The notes under the pieces: generated by a model
What the model saw: the letters and a program-made list of their open reading frames with translations, nothing else
Database searches by the model: none
Told to the model about the DNA's origin: nothing
Made by a program: the position numbers and the translations under genes
Part shown: positions 36,756 to 48,900 of the stretch, in pieces
How the letters are laid out: the number at the start of each line of letters is the position of its first letter
Numbering within the stretch: position 1 is the stretch's first letter
Origin: Paraescarpia echinospica
Taxonomy: Eukaryota > Annelida > Polychaeta > Sabellida > Siboglinidae
Length of the DNA: 64,000 nt
NCBI GenBank assembly: GCA_020002185.1
Contig: CM034544.1
Location: 34,045,066-34,109,065 of the forward strand
Direction of reading: 5' to 3'

Positions 36756-39700
36756 CACAACTCAAGGTCAGCTCTGTATACATCTCTATAACAAAATACT
36801 GGTGCACACAACTCAGGGTCAGCACTGTATACATCTCTATAACAAAATACTGGTGCACACAACTCAGGGTCAGCTCTATATACATCTCTATAACAAAATA
36901 CTGGTGCACACAACTCAGGGTCAGCTCTGTATACATCTCTGCAACAAAATACTGGTGAACACAACTCAAGGTCAGCTCTGTATACATCTCTATAACAAAA
37001 TACTGGTGCACACAACTCAGGGTCAGCTCTGTATACATCTCTATAACAAAATACTGGTGCACACAACTCAGGGTCAGCACTGTATACATCTATATAACAA
37101 AATACTGGTGCACACAACTCAGGGTCAGCTCTGTATACATCTCTATAACAAAATACTGGTGCACACAACTCAGGGTCAGCTCTGTATACATCTCTATAAC
37201 AAAATACTGGTGCACACAACTCAGGGTCAGCTCTGTATACATCTCTGCAACAAAATACTGGTGCACACAACTCAGGGTCAGCTCTATATACATCTCTATA
37301 ACAAAATACTGGTGCACACAACTCAGGGTCAGCTCTGTATACATCTCTGCAACAAAATACTGGTGACCACAACTCAAGGTCAGCTCTGTATACATCTCTA
37401 TAACAAAATACTGGTGCACACAACTCAGGGTCAGCACTGTATACATCTCTATAACAAAATACTGGTGCACACAACTCAAGGTCAGCTCTGTATACATCTA
37501 TATAACAAAATACTGGTGCACACAACTCAGGGTCAGCTCTGTATACATCTCTATAACAAAATACTGGTGCACACAACTCAGGGTCAGCTCTGTATACATC
37601 TCTATAACAAAATACTGGTGCACACAACTCAGGGTCAGCTCTGTATACATCTCTGCAACAAAATACTGGTGAACACAACTCAGGGTCAGCTCTGTATACA
37701 TCTCTGCAACAAAATACTGATGCACACAACTCAGGGTCAGCTCTGTATACATCTCTATAACAAAATACTGGTGCACACAACTCAGGGTCAGCACTGTATA
37801 CATCTCTGCAACAAAATACTGGTGCACACAACTCAGGGTCAGCTCTGTATATATCTCTATAACAAAATACTGGTGCACACAACTCAGGGTCAGCACTGTA
37901 TACATCTCTGCAACAAAATACTGGTGCACACAACTCAGGGTCAGCTCTGTATACATCTCTATAACAAAATACTGGTGCACACAACTCAGGGTCAGCTCTA
38001 TATACATCTCTATAACAAAATACTGGTGCACACAACTCAGGGTCAGCTCTGTATACATCTCTGCAACAAAATACTGGTGCACACAACTCAGGGTCAGCAC
38101 TGTATACATCTCTATAACAAAATACTGGTGCACACAACTCAGGGTCAGCTCTGTATACATCTCTGCAACAAAATACTGGTGCACACAACTCAGGGTCAGC
38201 ACTGTATACATCTCTATAACAAAATACTGGTGCACACAACTCAGGGTCAGCTCTGTATACATCTCTATAACAAAATACTGGTGCACACAACTCAGGGTCA
38301 GCACTGTATACATCTCTGCAACAAAATACTGGTGAACACAACTCAGGGTCAGCTCTGTATACATCTCTGCAACAAAATACTGGTGCACACAACTCAGGGT
38401 CAGCTCTGTATACATCTCTATAACAAAATACTGGTGCACACAACTCAGGGTCAGCACTGTATACATCTCTGCAACAAAATACTGGTGCACACAACTCAGG
38501 GTCAGCTCTGTATACATCTCTATAACAAAATACTGGTGCACACAACTCAGGGTCAGCTCTGTATATATCTATATAACAAAATACTGGTGCACACAACTCA
38601 GGGTCAGCTCTGTATACATCTCTGCAACAAAATACTCGTGCACACAACTCAGGGTCAGCTCTGTATACATCTCTATAACAAAATACTGGTGCACACAACT
38701 CAGGGTCAGCTCTGTATACATCTCTATAACAAAATACTGGTGCACACAACTCAGGGTCAGCTCTGTATACATCTCTGCAACAAAATACTGGTGCACACAA
38801 CTCAGGGTCAGCTCTGTATACATTTCTATAACAAAATACTGGTGCACACAGCTCAGGGTCAGCTCTGTATGCATCTCTCTGGCCAAAATACTGGTGCACA
38901 CAGCACCAGGGTCAGCTCTGTATACATCTGCTCAAGCAAATACTCGTGCACACAACTCAGGGTCAGCTCTGTATACATCTCTATAACAAAATACTGGTGC
39001 ACACAACTCAGGGTCAGCTCTGTATACATCTCTATAACAAAATACTGGTGCACACAACTCAGGGTCAGCTCTGTATACATCTCTATAACAAAATACTGGT
39101 GCACACAACTCAGGGTCAGCTCTGTATACATTTCTATAACAAAATACTGGTGCACACAACTCAGGGTCAGCTCTGTATACATTTCTATAACAAAATACTG
39201 GTGCACACAACTCAGGATCAGCTCTGTATACATCTCTATAACAAAATACTGGTGCACACAACTCAGGATCAGCTCTGTATACATCTCTATAACAAAATAC
39301 TGGTGCACACAACTCAGGGTCAGCTCTGTATACATCTCTATAATAAAATACTGGTGAACACAACTCAGGGTCAGCTCTGTATACATCTCTGCAACAAAAT
39401 ACTGGTGCACACAACTCAGGATCAGCTCTGTATACATCTATATAACAAAATACTGGTGCACACAACTCAGGGTCAGCTCTGTATACATCTCTATAAAAAA
39501 ATACTGGTGCACACAACTCAGGGTCAGCTCTGTATACATCTCTATAACAAAATACTGGTGCACACAACTCAGGGTCAGCTCTGTATACATTTCTATAACA
39601 AAATACTGGTGCACACAACTCAGGGTCAGCTCTGTATACATCTCTATAACAAAATACTGGTGCACACAACTCAGGGTCAGCTCTGTATACATCTCTATAA

Positions 39701-40175
39701 CAAAATACTGGTGCACACAACTCAGGGTCAGCTCTGTATACATCTCTATAACAAAATACTGGTGCACACAACTCAGGGTCAGCTCTGTATACATCTCTAT
39801 AACAAAATACTGGTGCACACAACTCAGGGTCAGCTCTGTATACATCTATATAACAAAATACTGGTGCACACAACTCAGGGTCAGCTCTGTATACATCTCT
39901 ATAACAAAATACTGGTGCACACAACTCAGGGTCAGCTCTGTATACATCTATATAACAAAATACTGGTGCACACCTCAGGGTCAGCTCTGTATACATCTCT
40001 ATAACAAAATACTGGTGCACACAACTCAGGGTCAGCTCTGTATACATCTCTATAACAAAATACTGGTGCACACCTCAGGGTCAGCTCTGTATACATCTAT
40101 ATAACAAAATACTGGTGCACACAACTCAGGGTCAGCTCTGTATACATCTCTACAACAAAATACTGATTAAAACTC
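36756..40175. repeat. 51-bp satellite
   Basis: About 67 units of ACACAACTCAGGGTCAGCTC / TGTATACATCTCTATAACAA / AATACTGGTGC. Period 51 leaves frames of 300 to over 1000 codons open on both strands; the - strand gives MYTELTLSCVHQYFVIE. Units differ mainly at CTCTATAAC/CTCTGCAAC and GCTCTG/GCACTG. Its origin is not recognised. Confidence 0.95.
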
Positions 40176-40798
40176 AAGAATATTGTTGTACATTTTGTAG
40201 TGTACTGGCAGAGTGTACGTCCATCATCCAAGGCATTGTTACAAGAGAAAGATACACACAAGATAACATCAGGAAATAGACAGATTTTGATTTTCACAAA
40301 ACACGAGTGGAAGCAGCGGTCCAAGAAGAAGAAGAATTTGATTTATTTGACACATCAGACATTTCAAATTATACATACAATACATCCGTGTCTAATTATA
40401 ATTTTAAAAAGTACAGTGTATATAACATTATGCTAAACAAGGTATAATGCAAGGTAAATAACCAAAAAAATAAGGTCAGGAGACTCCTCTAAGACTGTAG
40501 TAGTCACTCTCGAGGAGCCACCTTTTGGGGTAGAAATTTAACTGAATCAGTAGATCCCCCAATTCAAATTCTTCCAGAAAAAAATCAACATAATAAAAAT
40601 CTCTGATTATGTATGCATGTACATACGTAGAAAAGGTATGTTTACATGTGTGCGTGCGTGCGTGCGTGCGTGTGTGCATGCGTGTGTGTGTGCATGCGTG
40701 TGTGTGTGTGTGTGTGTGTGTGTCCAATGAATATGAAGTGAGATTATGAGAACATCAACAGAGGTACGTTGTAGTAATCCCAGCATGCTTCATGTCCA
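40176..40798. other. Unique sequence with (TG)n microsatellite
   Basis: TGCG/TGTG repeats lie at 40647-40722. Otherwise no element or coding signal is seen; this is on the 3' side of the MCF2-like exons. Confidence 0.5.
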
Positions 40799-40800
40799 TA

Positions 40801-41296
40801 TGAAGGGTTTCAGGACAAAATGTAATATATCCATTTACTTCGTTCTAACAAAAAAGTAACTTTCATGCTTAATCCTCAAAGTTTAAATAACAACTTGTAA
40901 ATTAAGTTGATATATATTTAGAATCCAAAATCATAGAGAATGGTGGCAAACTCTGAAATATTTGTTGCTCGTTTGTTACGCAAAATGTGATTTTAAATGA
41001 TTTTGTGATCAAAACATTGTACATTTATACAGCGTGTGCCATCACTGCGCATAGCTGCAGTGGTGCTGATTGGCTGAACATGGATATATCACATTTTAAT
41101 AAAAAAGATGGATGGCGCTTATCGCGTTTTCAACACAAACGCTGTTCTGTGCACGCTGTTTCATGGGGATTTATTCCGTTTCTGTATAAATTAGATAGTA
41201 TCCTAGCTCAAACAATTGTTTAAACAAATGTTTAGTGCTGGTTTGAACAAAATTTCAAAAAATGGCATTTATCGCGTTTTGTCCTGAAACCTTTCA
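40801..41296. mobile_element. TA-flanked MITE, copy 1
   Basis: The termini TGAAGGGTTTCAGGACAAAA and its reverse complement (TTTTGTCCTGAAACCTTTCA) are flanked by TA on both sides. The 496-bp interior is non-coding and aligns with the copy at 49011 (AAAATCATAGAGAATGGT, GCTGATTGGC). TA duplication suggests mobilisation by a Tc1/mariner-type transposase. Confidence 0.85.
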
Positions 41297-41298
41297 TA

Positions 41299-41680
41299 TG
41301 ATAAAATGTTGTGAACAGTCGAACCTCTATAATACGACCACCATCTTTCCCCAAGGCCTAGGCCATCCACTACAGGATGTAACTCTTCACTACAAATGTC
41401 CATCTATCTCAGTCATTGGTTGTTCTTGTCCAAAGTGCTCCTACATAAAAGTAATGTCAAACCATCTCCTGCTCTGTTTGCGAGCTCTTCCTTCTTTGTG
41501 CATTACTATTTTATTAACACTAGTCAAAAGTGGTTTTAGAACACCAACATGTTTCAGATCAACGACTATTCACTGTCATATCTCTCTCTATGGATGACTA
41601 TTGGTATTTAGGACAGACTCCCATTTGAACATCCCTTGAGGTGTTCACAGCATTGATAACTTTATTTCTGACTTATCCAC
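41299..41680. other. Unique sequence
   Basis: No recognised element; short open frames only. Confidence 0.4.
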
Positions 41681-41890
41681 CAGATGGCATGATGGTAGAG
41701 TTAGAGTGTGTGCTATCCACCAGATGGCATGATGGTAGAGTTAGTGTGTGCTATCCACCAGATGGCATGATGGTAGAGTTAGAGTGTCTGCTATCCACCA
41801 GATGGCATGATGGTAGAGTTAGAGTGTGTGCTATCCACCAGATGGCATGATGGTAGAGTTAGAGTGTGTGCTATCCATCAGGTGGCAGTG
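41681..41890. repeat. 40-bp repeat, five copies
   Basis: Units of CTATCCACCAGATGGCATGA / TGGTAGAGTTAGAGTGTGTG repeat five times, the last diverged (CATCAGGTGGCAG). Confidence 0.9.
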
Positions 41891-42174
41891 GTGTTCCATC
41901 TGTAAGACCCTAAGGAATACCTGATATTCTCTATCAGGTCTTTTTTCTGCTAGTCAAAGTCTCCGTCTCTCCATCTCTCCGTCTCTCCCTCTCCCTGATA
42001 TCTGCCTTTAGGAGTTCTTTCCAGATGAGATTGACAATTAAATATTGGCTGACATTTGTGTTTGCACATGTAGTGATTGAAACATGCTTCATACATCAGG
42101 TAGTTTCTACTACAAAATAATAAAAGCACTGTCAGTGTCAGTGATTTCCTGCCATATGTCTCCACTGGAAAGAT
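41891..42174. other. Unique sequence
   Basis: Nothing recognised apart from a pyrimidine-rich CTCTCCATCTCTCCGTCTCT run at 41970. Confidence 0.4.
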
Positions 42175-42790
42175 GAAGATGGATGGATGGACGGACGGAC
42201 GAATGGATGGACGGAGGACAGACGGACGGAGGGTCGGATGGACGGACGGACGAATGGATGGATGGACTGACGAAGGGATAGACGGACAGTTGGACAGAAG
42301 GAAGAAAGAAGAATTTACGGGATGATGGAATGGATAAGGAGATGAAGAGATGATCGGATGGTGAGATGATGTGATGGATGGATGAGGAGATGATGTGATG
42401 GTGAGATTAAGTGATCGATGGATGAGGGGATGAAGATATGATAGGATGGTGAGATGATGTGATGGATGGATGAGGGGATGAAGGGATGGTGAGGTTAAGT
42501 GATGGTGAGATTAAGTGATGGATGGATGAGGGGATGAAGAGATGATGGGATGTTGAGATGATGTGATGTATGGATGAGGGGATGAAGAGAGGAAGGGATG
42601 AGGAGATTAAGTGATGGATGGATGAGGGGATGAACGGATGATGGGATGGTGAGATTAAATGATGGATGGATGAGGGGATTGAAGGGATGGTGAGGTGAAA
42701 TGATGTGTGGATGAGGGGATGAGAAGATGAAGGGATGTTGAGATGAAGTGAAGGGTGGATGAGAGGATGAGGAGATTGAAAGATGAAAAT
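42175..42790. repeat. Purine-rich GGATGGAC / GATGAGGGGATGAAG repeats
   Basis: First a GGATGGACGGACG-type microsatellite (42180-42300), then a degenerate array of GATGGATGGATGAGGGGATG plus AAGRGATGATGGGATGGTGA. The + strand is almost free of pyrimidines other than T. It lies just downstream of the MCF2-like donor at 42846. Confidence 0.9.
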
Positions 42791-42845
42791 AAGAAACAAT
42801 AAGGAGTCAACCTGAGCAGGTAATTAACAGTTACTAATGACATAC

Positions 42846-42959
42846 CTTGTACTTCAGACTGTCCTTGATACGTTTGAAGCCAACGTCTGCGAGTGTTCTC
42901 TGGAGGAAGCCACTAGGGCGCAGCACGATCACCTCTTGCACCTGGCCTGGGAAGAAACC
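42846..42959 (-). CDS. MCF2L: MCF2-like exon: LRPSGF segment
   Basis: Thirty-eight codons lie between TTGTTGCAG and GTATGT: GFFPGQVQEVIVLRPSGFLQ then RTLADVGFKRIKDSLKYK. This matches DBS SFPANLQLVLVLRPTGFFQRTLSDIAFKF.RDDFKMK. The following exon (VPVIMLSS.. in vertebrates) was not found in 36.8-42.8 kb. Confidence 0.94.
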
Positions 42960-45900
42960 CTGCAACAACAGTGATCATCATCATCATTGTCATCAACATT
43001 GTTGTCATCATTATCATCATTGTCATCATCATTATCATCATCATTGTCAGCATTGTCATCATCATCATCATCATTGTCATCATCATTGTTGTAATCATCA
43101 TCATCATTATCATCATTCTCATCATAATCTGCATTATCATCATCATCACTACCTACCCATCTCAGCTGTGACCTTCCCCTTTCCCTGGGTCCTTTATGTT
43201 GTTCTGCCTCTATTCTCTGCTGTTTTTCCAGCATCCATCCTTGCCAAGTGGCCTGCCCATCTCATCCATCCTTGCCAAGTGGCCTGCCCATCTCATCCAT
43301 CCTTGCCAAGTGGCCTGCCCATCTCATCCATCCTTGCCAAGTGGCCTGCCCATCTCATCCATCCTTGCCAAGTGGCCTGCCCATCTCATCCATCCTTGCC
43401 AAGTGGCCTGCCCATTTCATCCATCCTTGCCAAGTGGCCTGCCCATCTCATTCATCCTTGCCAAGTGGCCTGCCCATCTCATCCATCCTTGCCAAGTGGC
43501 CTGCCCATCTCATCCATCCTTGCCAAGTGGCCTGTCCATCTCATCTATCCTTGCCAAGTGGCCTGCCCATCTCATCCATCCTTGCCAAGTGGCCTGCCCA
43601 TCTCATCCATCCTTGCCAAGTGGCCTGTCCATCTCATCCATCCTTGCCAAGTGGCCTGTCCATCTCATCCATCCTTGCCAAGTGGCCTGTCCATCTCATC
43701 CATCCTTGCCAAGTGGCCTGCCCATCTCATCCATCCTTGCCAAGTGGCCTGCCCATCTCATCCATCCTTGCCAAGTGGCCTGCCCATCTCATCCATCCTT
43801 GCCAAGTGGCCTGCCCATCTCATCCATCCTTGCCAAGTGGCCTGCCCATCTCATCCATCCTTGCCAAGTGGCCTGCCCATCTCATCCATCCTTGCCAAGT
43901 GGCCTGCCCATCTCATCCATCCTTGCCAAGTGGCCTGCCCATCTCATCCATCCTTGCCAAGTGGCCTGCCCATCTCATCCATCCTTGCCAAGTGGCCTGC
44001 CCATCTCATCCAGTATTGCATTCCAACCTCTTGTCTCAGGTCATTCGTCCTTCTTCTGTCTACCCTCTTTGTTCTTGTTATTCTTCTAACCCAGCTGTTC
44101 TCACAAACTTGCAGCTTCTGTTGTTGTTGTTCTGTCAGCGCCTCTGTCTCCAGACCATATAGGCATGCTGGTCTAAGACACACTCTCAGGATTTTCCTTT
44201 CAGCTTTTTTTTTATTTTTCTGTCCATCATGAGTCCCTCTACTATTCTCCAAGCATTCGCTCCTGCTTGTATTTGACGTCGCACCTCCACATCTGAACGC
44301 CCATCTGCCATAGCCCTTCCTCCAAGATACACAGAGCCATCCAATTGCTTAAATTGCTGTCACCTTCACTATCATCATAATTGTCAAAATGCAATGAACA
44401 AGATCATAATCACTATAAAGTTATTGTGCAGGAAATTGAAGCAGATATTATTAATTACATATCAAAGGAATTTGTGCAAGAATTTGAAACTCTATCTGAC
44501 AGCAACAGGGTCATATGGGTATGAACACTAAAACGTTAGAAGAGGTGATGAGGATTAGATATGGCCGAGGTTTTAAATGAGTGCTGACTCTGTTTTTATT
44601 GTGGAACAAACACATTATCAGTATTATACGCCAGGTTTTACAAGGAGTCAGATTACTTGGACCAATTTAACTGTAATTTGTGAAATGGTAGCTACGTAAA
44701 CAAAGACATTAATCGCTATCAAACCATCTGGAGTTTAAAGGATTCCCAATAAAATCTAAGGAAACAGTGGCGTACATGTTGTGTTGTTTCTTAATTTGTT
44801 GCTTAATTTAATAGAAAGATGGCAGACTGCCAGAATACTGGCAAATAGCAGATGGGAAGAAAATGAAAATAGAAATATGTAAATAACCGGAACACAAGCT
44901 AAGTATTACTTATTGGACAAAAGTAAATAAAAAGATCCTTATGTGGAAGAAGGGGTTTGAGATATATATCACAGTTATACCGTGCCTATTCTACCCTGTG
45001 GTTTAGAATGTTGGCATATCACAGAAATACACCTGTGACAACTTCAAACATTCAAAACAAATTGTCTTCAAAACCATCAGGCAAACAAAATAATGGTTAC
45101 AAAATATTTACAAGGGATAACTCCTTAAAGTAATTGCACATAGACACAGGAATTATTTGCTCACTGCAAGATGGCGATGGATTGGCCATATTTTATGAAA
45201 GGTGACAACACAACATTGATATTGACACCCACAGGAAAACATGGCTGACCAAAACAACATGGTGGAGAAGTGTGGAATGGTGGGAAATACGCTTCAGTTG
45301 GGGCCAAGCTGCTTAGCTGGCTTCAGATTAACAGAAATGAAGAAGTCTTATTTCTGCCTTTTGCATTTGAAGAAAATCCACAATCAAATGGGGTAAAATT
45401 GATTTCTTAAGTAAATTGTTAAAAATCTGTATTTCAAATTGGAAATGATTACCATGTAACAAGGTTGAACTTACAGAAATACGTAGCAACAGAGTCTTGG
45501 CTGATGTCCAACTTTCACGTCTTCTGTCGATGATCACCACAAAACCGATGTCTACTTCTTGTAGTCTGGAGGTCAAAGTTCAAAAGTTACGAAGGGTGAT
45601 ATAATAACAAAATCCTATAAACAGCATGGATGTAAAATGTCAGATGTGAAACTATAATGTCTGAGGTCACACCAGTATATATATTAAAATGCAAGAGTAT
45701 GTTATCTTTATATTAACTCTAATGCTAAGTCAGCTATTGGACTGGAACTATTGCTATTCGGGGGCATTATTTTTGTGTATGGAATGGATAGCCATGCTCA
45801 AAGGAAAACATGCTTAATTCAAACACGTGTTCAGATTACGAGTCAAAATTGGTGGCAATCACGGTGGCTGCCAAATGGTATTCCTTCTGTGACAGGTCTA

Positions 45901-48900
45901 GTGAACCATTACAAAATCTAGAGTTCAGGATAATGGATTGCAATAAAAACACTGAGCTCTCTCTTATAGCAACTCATTTCAGAGATTCAATTTTGGTTGA
46001 AATCTGTATTTTTGACTTGAAATACTAATGTTCATCCATTAATTGCTCTATAGCATTCAAATTCTGACCAACTGTTGCCATCTATCAGGCTACAAAATAC
46101 ACCTATAAAACAAAAAGTGCTAGGTTTTGTCACAGATCTGCCAAGCTACCTGTTTAGTTTTTATGTGAACATCAAACCTTCAAAATAATGTTTCCTTTGT
46201 GATGAATATATAAAGGCCTATTTAATCACAGCTAGTTGTTTCTGTAATATGAAATAATTTTTTTGTAAGTATAAGATACAGCTGAATTACTCCCAAAAGT
46301 CTGTACTGAATATGGGCACCTTGTATGAAGCACACATTTGTGTGTGAGTGAGTGAGTGAGTGAGTGAGTGAGTGAGTGAGTGAGTGAGTGAGTGAGTGAG
46401 TGAGTGAGTCAGTCAGTCAGTCAGTCAGTCAGTCAGTCAGTCAGTGAGGGAGTCAGTCAGTCAGTGAGTCAGTCAGTGAGTCAGTCAGTGCGTGCTTGCA
46501 TGCGTGCGTGCGTGTGTGCGTGCGTGCGTGCGTGCGTGTGTGTGTGCATGCATCCATGTCAATCAGTTATAACTTGAAGTAAAGAAGCTATTTGTACCTA
46601 ATTAACCTACTAAGGTAAAGGTAAGTTCTTATATAGCACAGTATCCAGGTACTCATTCATACAGCTGAGTGAACTGAAGCAATGTAGAGTAAACAAACTT
46701 GCCCATGGTTCGACACCGACGCACAGGATTCGAACCCACGTTCTCTCAGTCAAGAGACCGGAGCTCTTACCACTGCGCTAGTGTGCTCCACACAACAGAT
46801 TATGTAGCAACATAGGTAATATATATTACATATATATATTATATATATAGTTGCTGTAAAAAAATCATTTTTTTACAGCAACACATTTTAAATTCATTAC
46901 TGCCATATTAATCAAAGCAATATAAATCATAACTACATAACTGTTTAAGGTTTAGTTAAGTTATAGACATAAACAAATCCGATGTATCACAGGGAAATAG
47001 AATATAATTACAACAGAAAAAATGTAAGTTAAAATGACAATGTCTGCAAACAGAAATAACAAGAAAATAATAAGTAGGTTGTTGTTGACATCAGCACACC
47101 AAAGTAAACAGCAGACTTTAACAAACACAGAATGATAAGCAGACACATATAGACAGTCTGACACCACACAGTGCAACAAAACTCAACAAACTGAACACAA
47201 TGCAGGATAGAACAAAATAAGCAGTGTCTTGCAATGCAATATGGCTCAAACAAAGCAATCATGACTCAGCATTCAAGCCTCACCCAAAGCCCCGTTCATG
47301 CAGCAGCGTATTGCCAAAGTTGGTTTCAACAGTTATTTGCAAAATTATGAAATCACAAACGGCATGCAGAGAAAACGAGTGTCGTGTACCTGCGAAACCT
47401 TCACACAACGGTGCATGAAAACAAACATGAATGTAGGTCACATTACCATGGCAACCAGACCATTGTGAAAGACTCATGAAAACTACAACGTGGAAAACAT
47501 ATGATTTTACAGTTTTGTTTAAAGATGAATTTACATGCAAAGTAACTCAAGTTTAATTTGAAAACGTAATAAATGCTCCTCAATTATTTGTTGGTATTCC
47601 ATACTCGGTGATACATTTACAAGTAATGTCACAGAAATTTAAAAAATGTTGGCAATGCACAGTTTATTTACTTGATAGGCATGACTTTAGATGTGACAGA
47701 AAAACCATGACTTTTACAGTGGATGTACAATAATGTATAAAATAATGTAAATGTGTATCGTGTAAATAAATATGACGTACATACATTTGATATAAAAGTG
47801 TATGGTACCATATAAGTGTGTATAATGTAAAAGTGTGTTACGTAAATGTGAATACTGTAAATGTGTTTGTTGTAAATGTGTACAGCATACACGTGTACAA
47901 TGTGAAATATATATGATGTAAATATGAATAGCATAAAGATGTGTGTTGTAAACATGATGTAAATGTGCATGATGTAAATGTGTCTGCTGTAAATATGCAT
48001 GATGTAAATGTGTATGCTGTAAATGTGCATGATGTAAATGTGTGTTATGTAAATGTGCATTACTTAAATGTGTATGCTGTAAATGAGCATGACGTAAATG
48101 TGAATAGCATAAAGAAGTATATTGTAAAAGTGTATGGCGTAAACATGTTTGGTGTAAATGTGTATGATGTAAATTATAAATGTGCATGGTGTAAAAATGA
48201 ATAGCATAAAGAAACATATTGTAAATATGTATGGTGTAAATGTGTATGTTGTAAATATGATGATGTAAAGGCACAAAATGTGTTTTACACTACAAACTGG
48301 ACTGTATAACTGACTGTGTGACAAATTAGTTATCATACATCAATGATCAAAGAATATTATGACACAGAAAATGGTAGCAGAGGCTAAACATCAGCCATAA
48401 CTGGACAATTAACTACAGCAAAACAAATACATAGCAACTGATAAACTATTAGCAGCTAATTAGTAATTAGTATGACACTTGACACCAGTGACATGTGCAT
48501 TCTAGAGTTAGTGACATGAGCCAGTGACAGTATCTGTCAATTGTCGGACATGCTCAGTAAGGTCAAGACGCAATGACATGTTGAAGAAATTCTAACAAAA
48601 ACGAAATGCAGTATTAGGCATTAATGGCAAGAAGGCGGTGATTACCCACAGCCATCCTCTCAGAACTACAAGACAGAGGGAGAATTGGTTTTACGATCTC
48701 TAAAACATAAAGTATAAAGCATAAAACACATTACAACTATGGAATGTGACTGGCCGTAGAATCCTAGACATGAAGGTGCAACTACTGCTACCAGTACCAA
48801 AAGGAAAGCGTGGCTAAACAAAACATCTAGGGATTTTACTACATTATTTTAAAGCTGTTTCTGCAATCCATTTAGCTCATCTTAAATCAGGTTAAATGAG

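Noticed and set aside
34090..40071. Open frames of 300-1214 codons on both strands
   Set aside because: They cross the N run or follow repeat periods of 72 and 51 bp, which are multiples of three. Products are simple reiterations and several frames are open at once.
47714..48274. His/Tyr-rich frame of 186 codons on the - strand
   Set aside because: Derived from the degenerate ~15-bp repeat, with several overlapping frames open; no coding signal.
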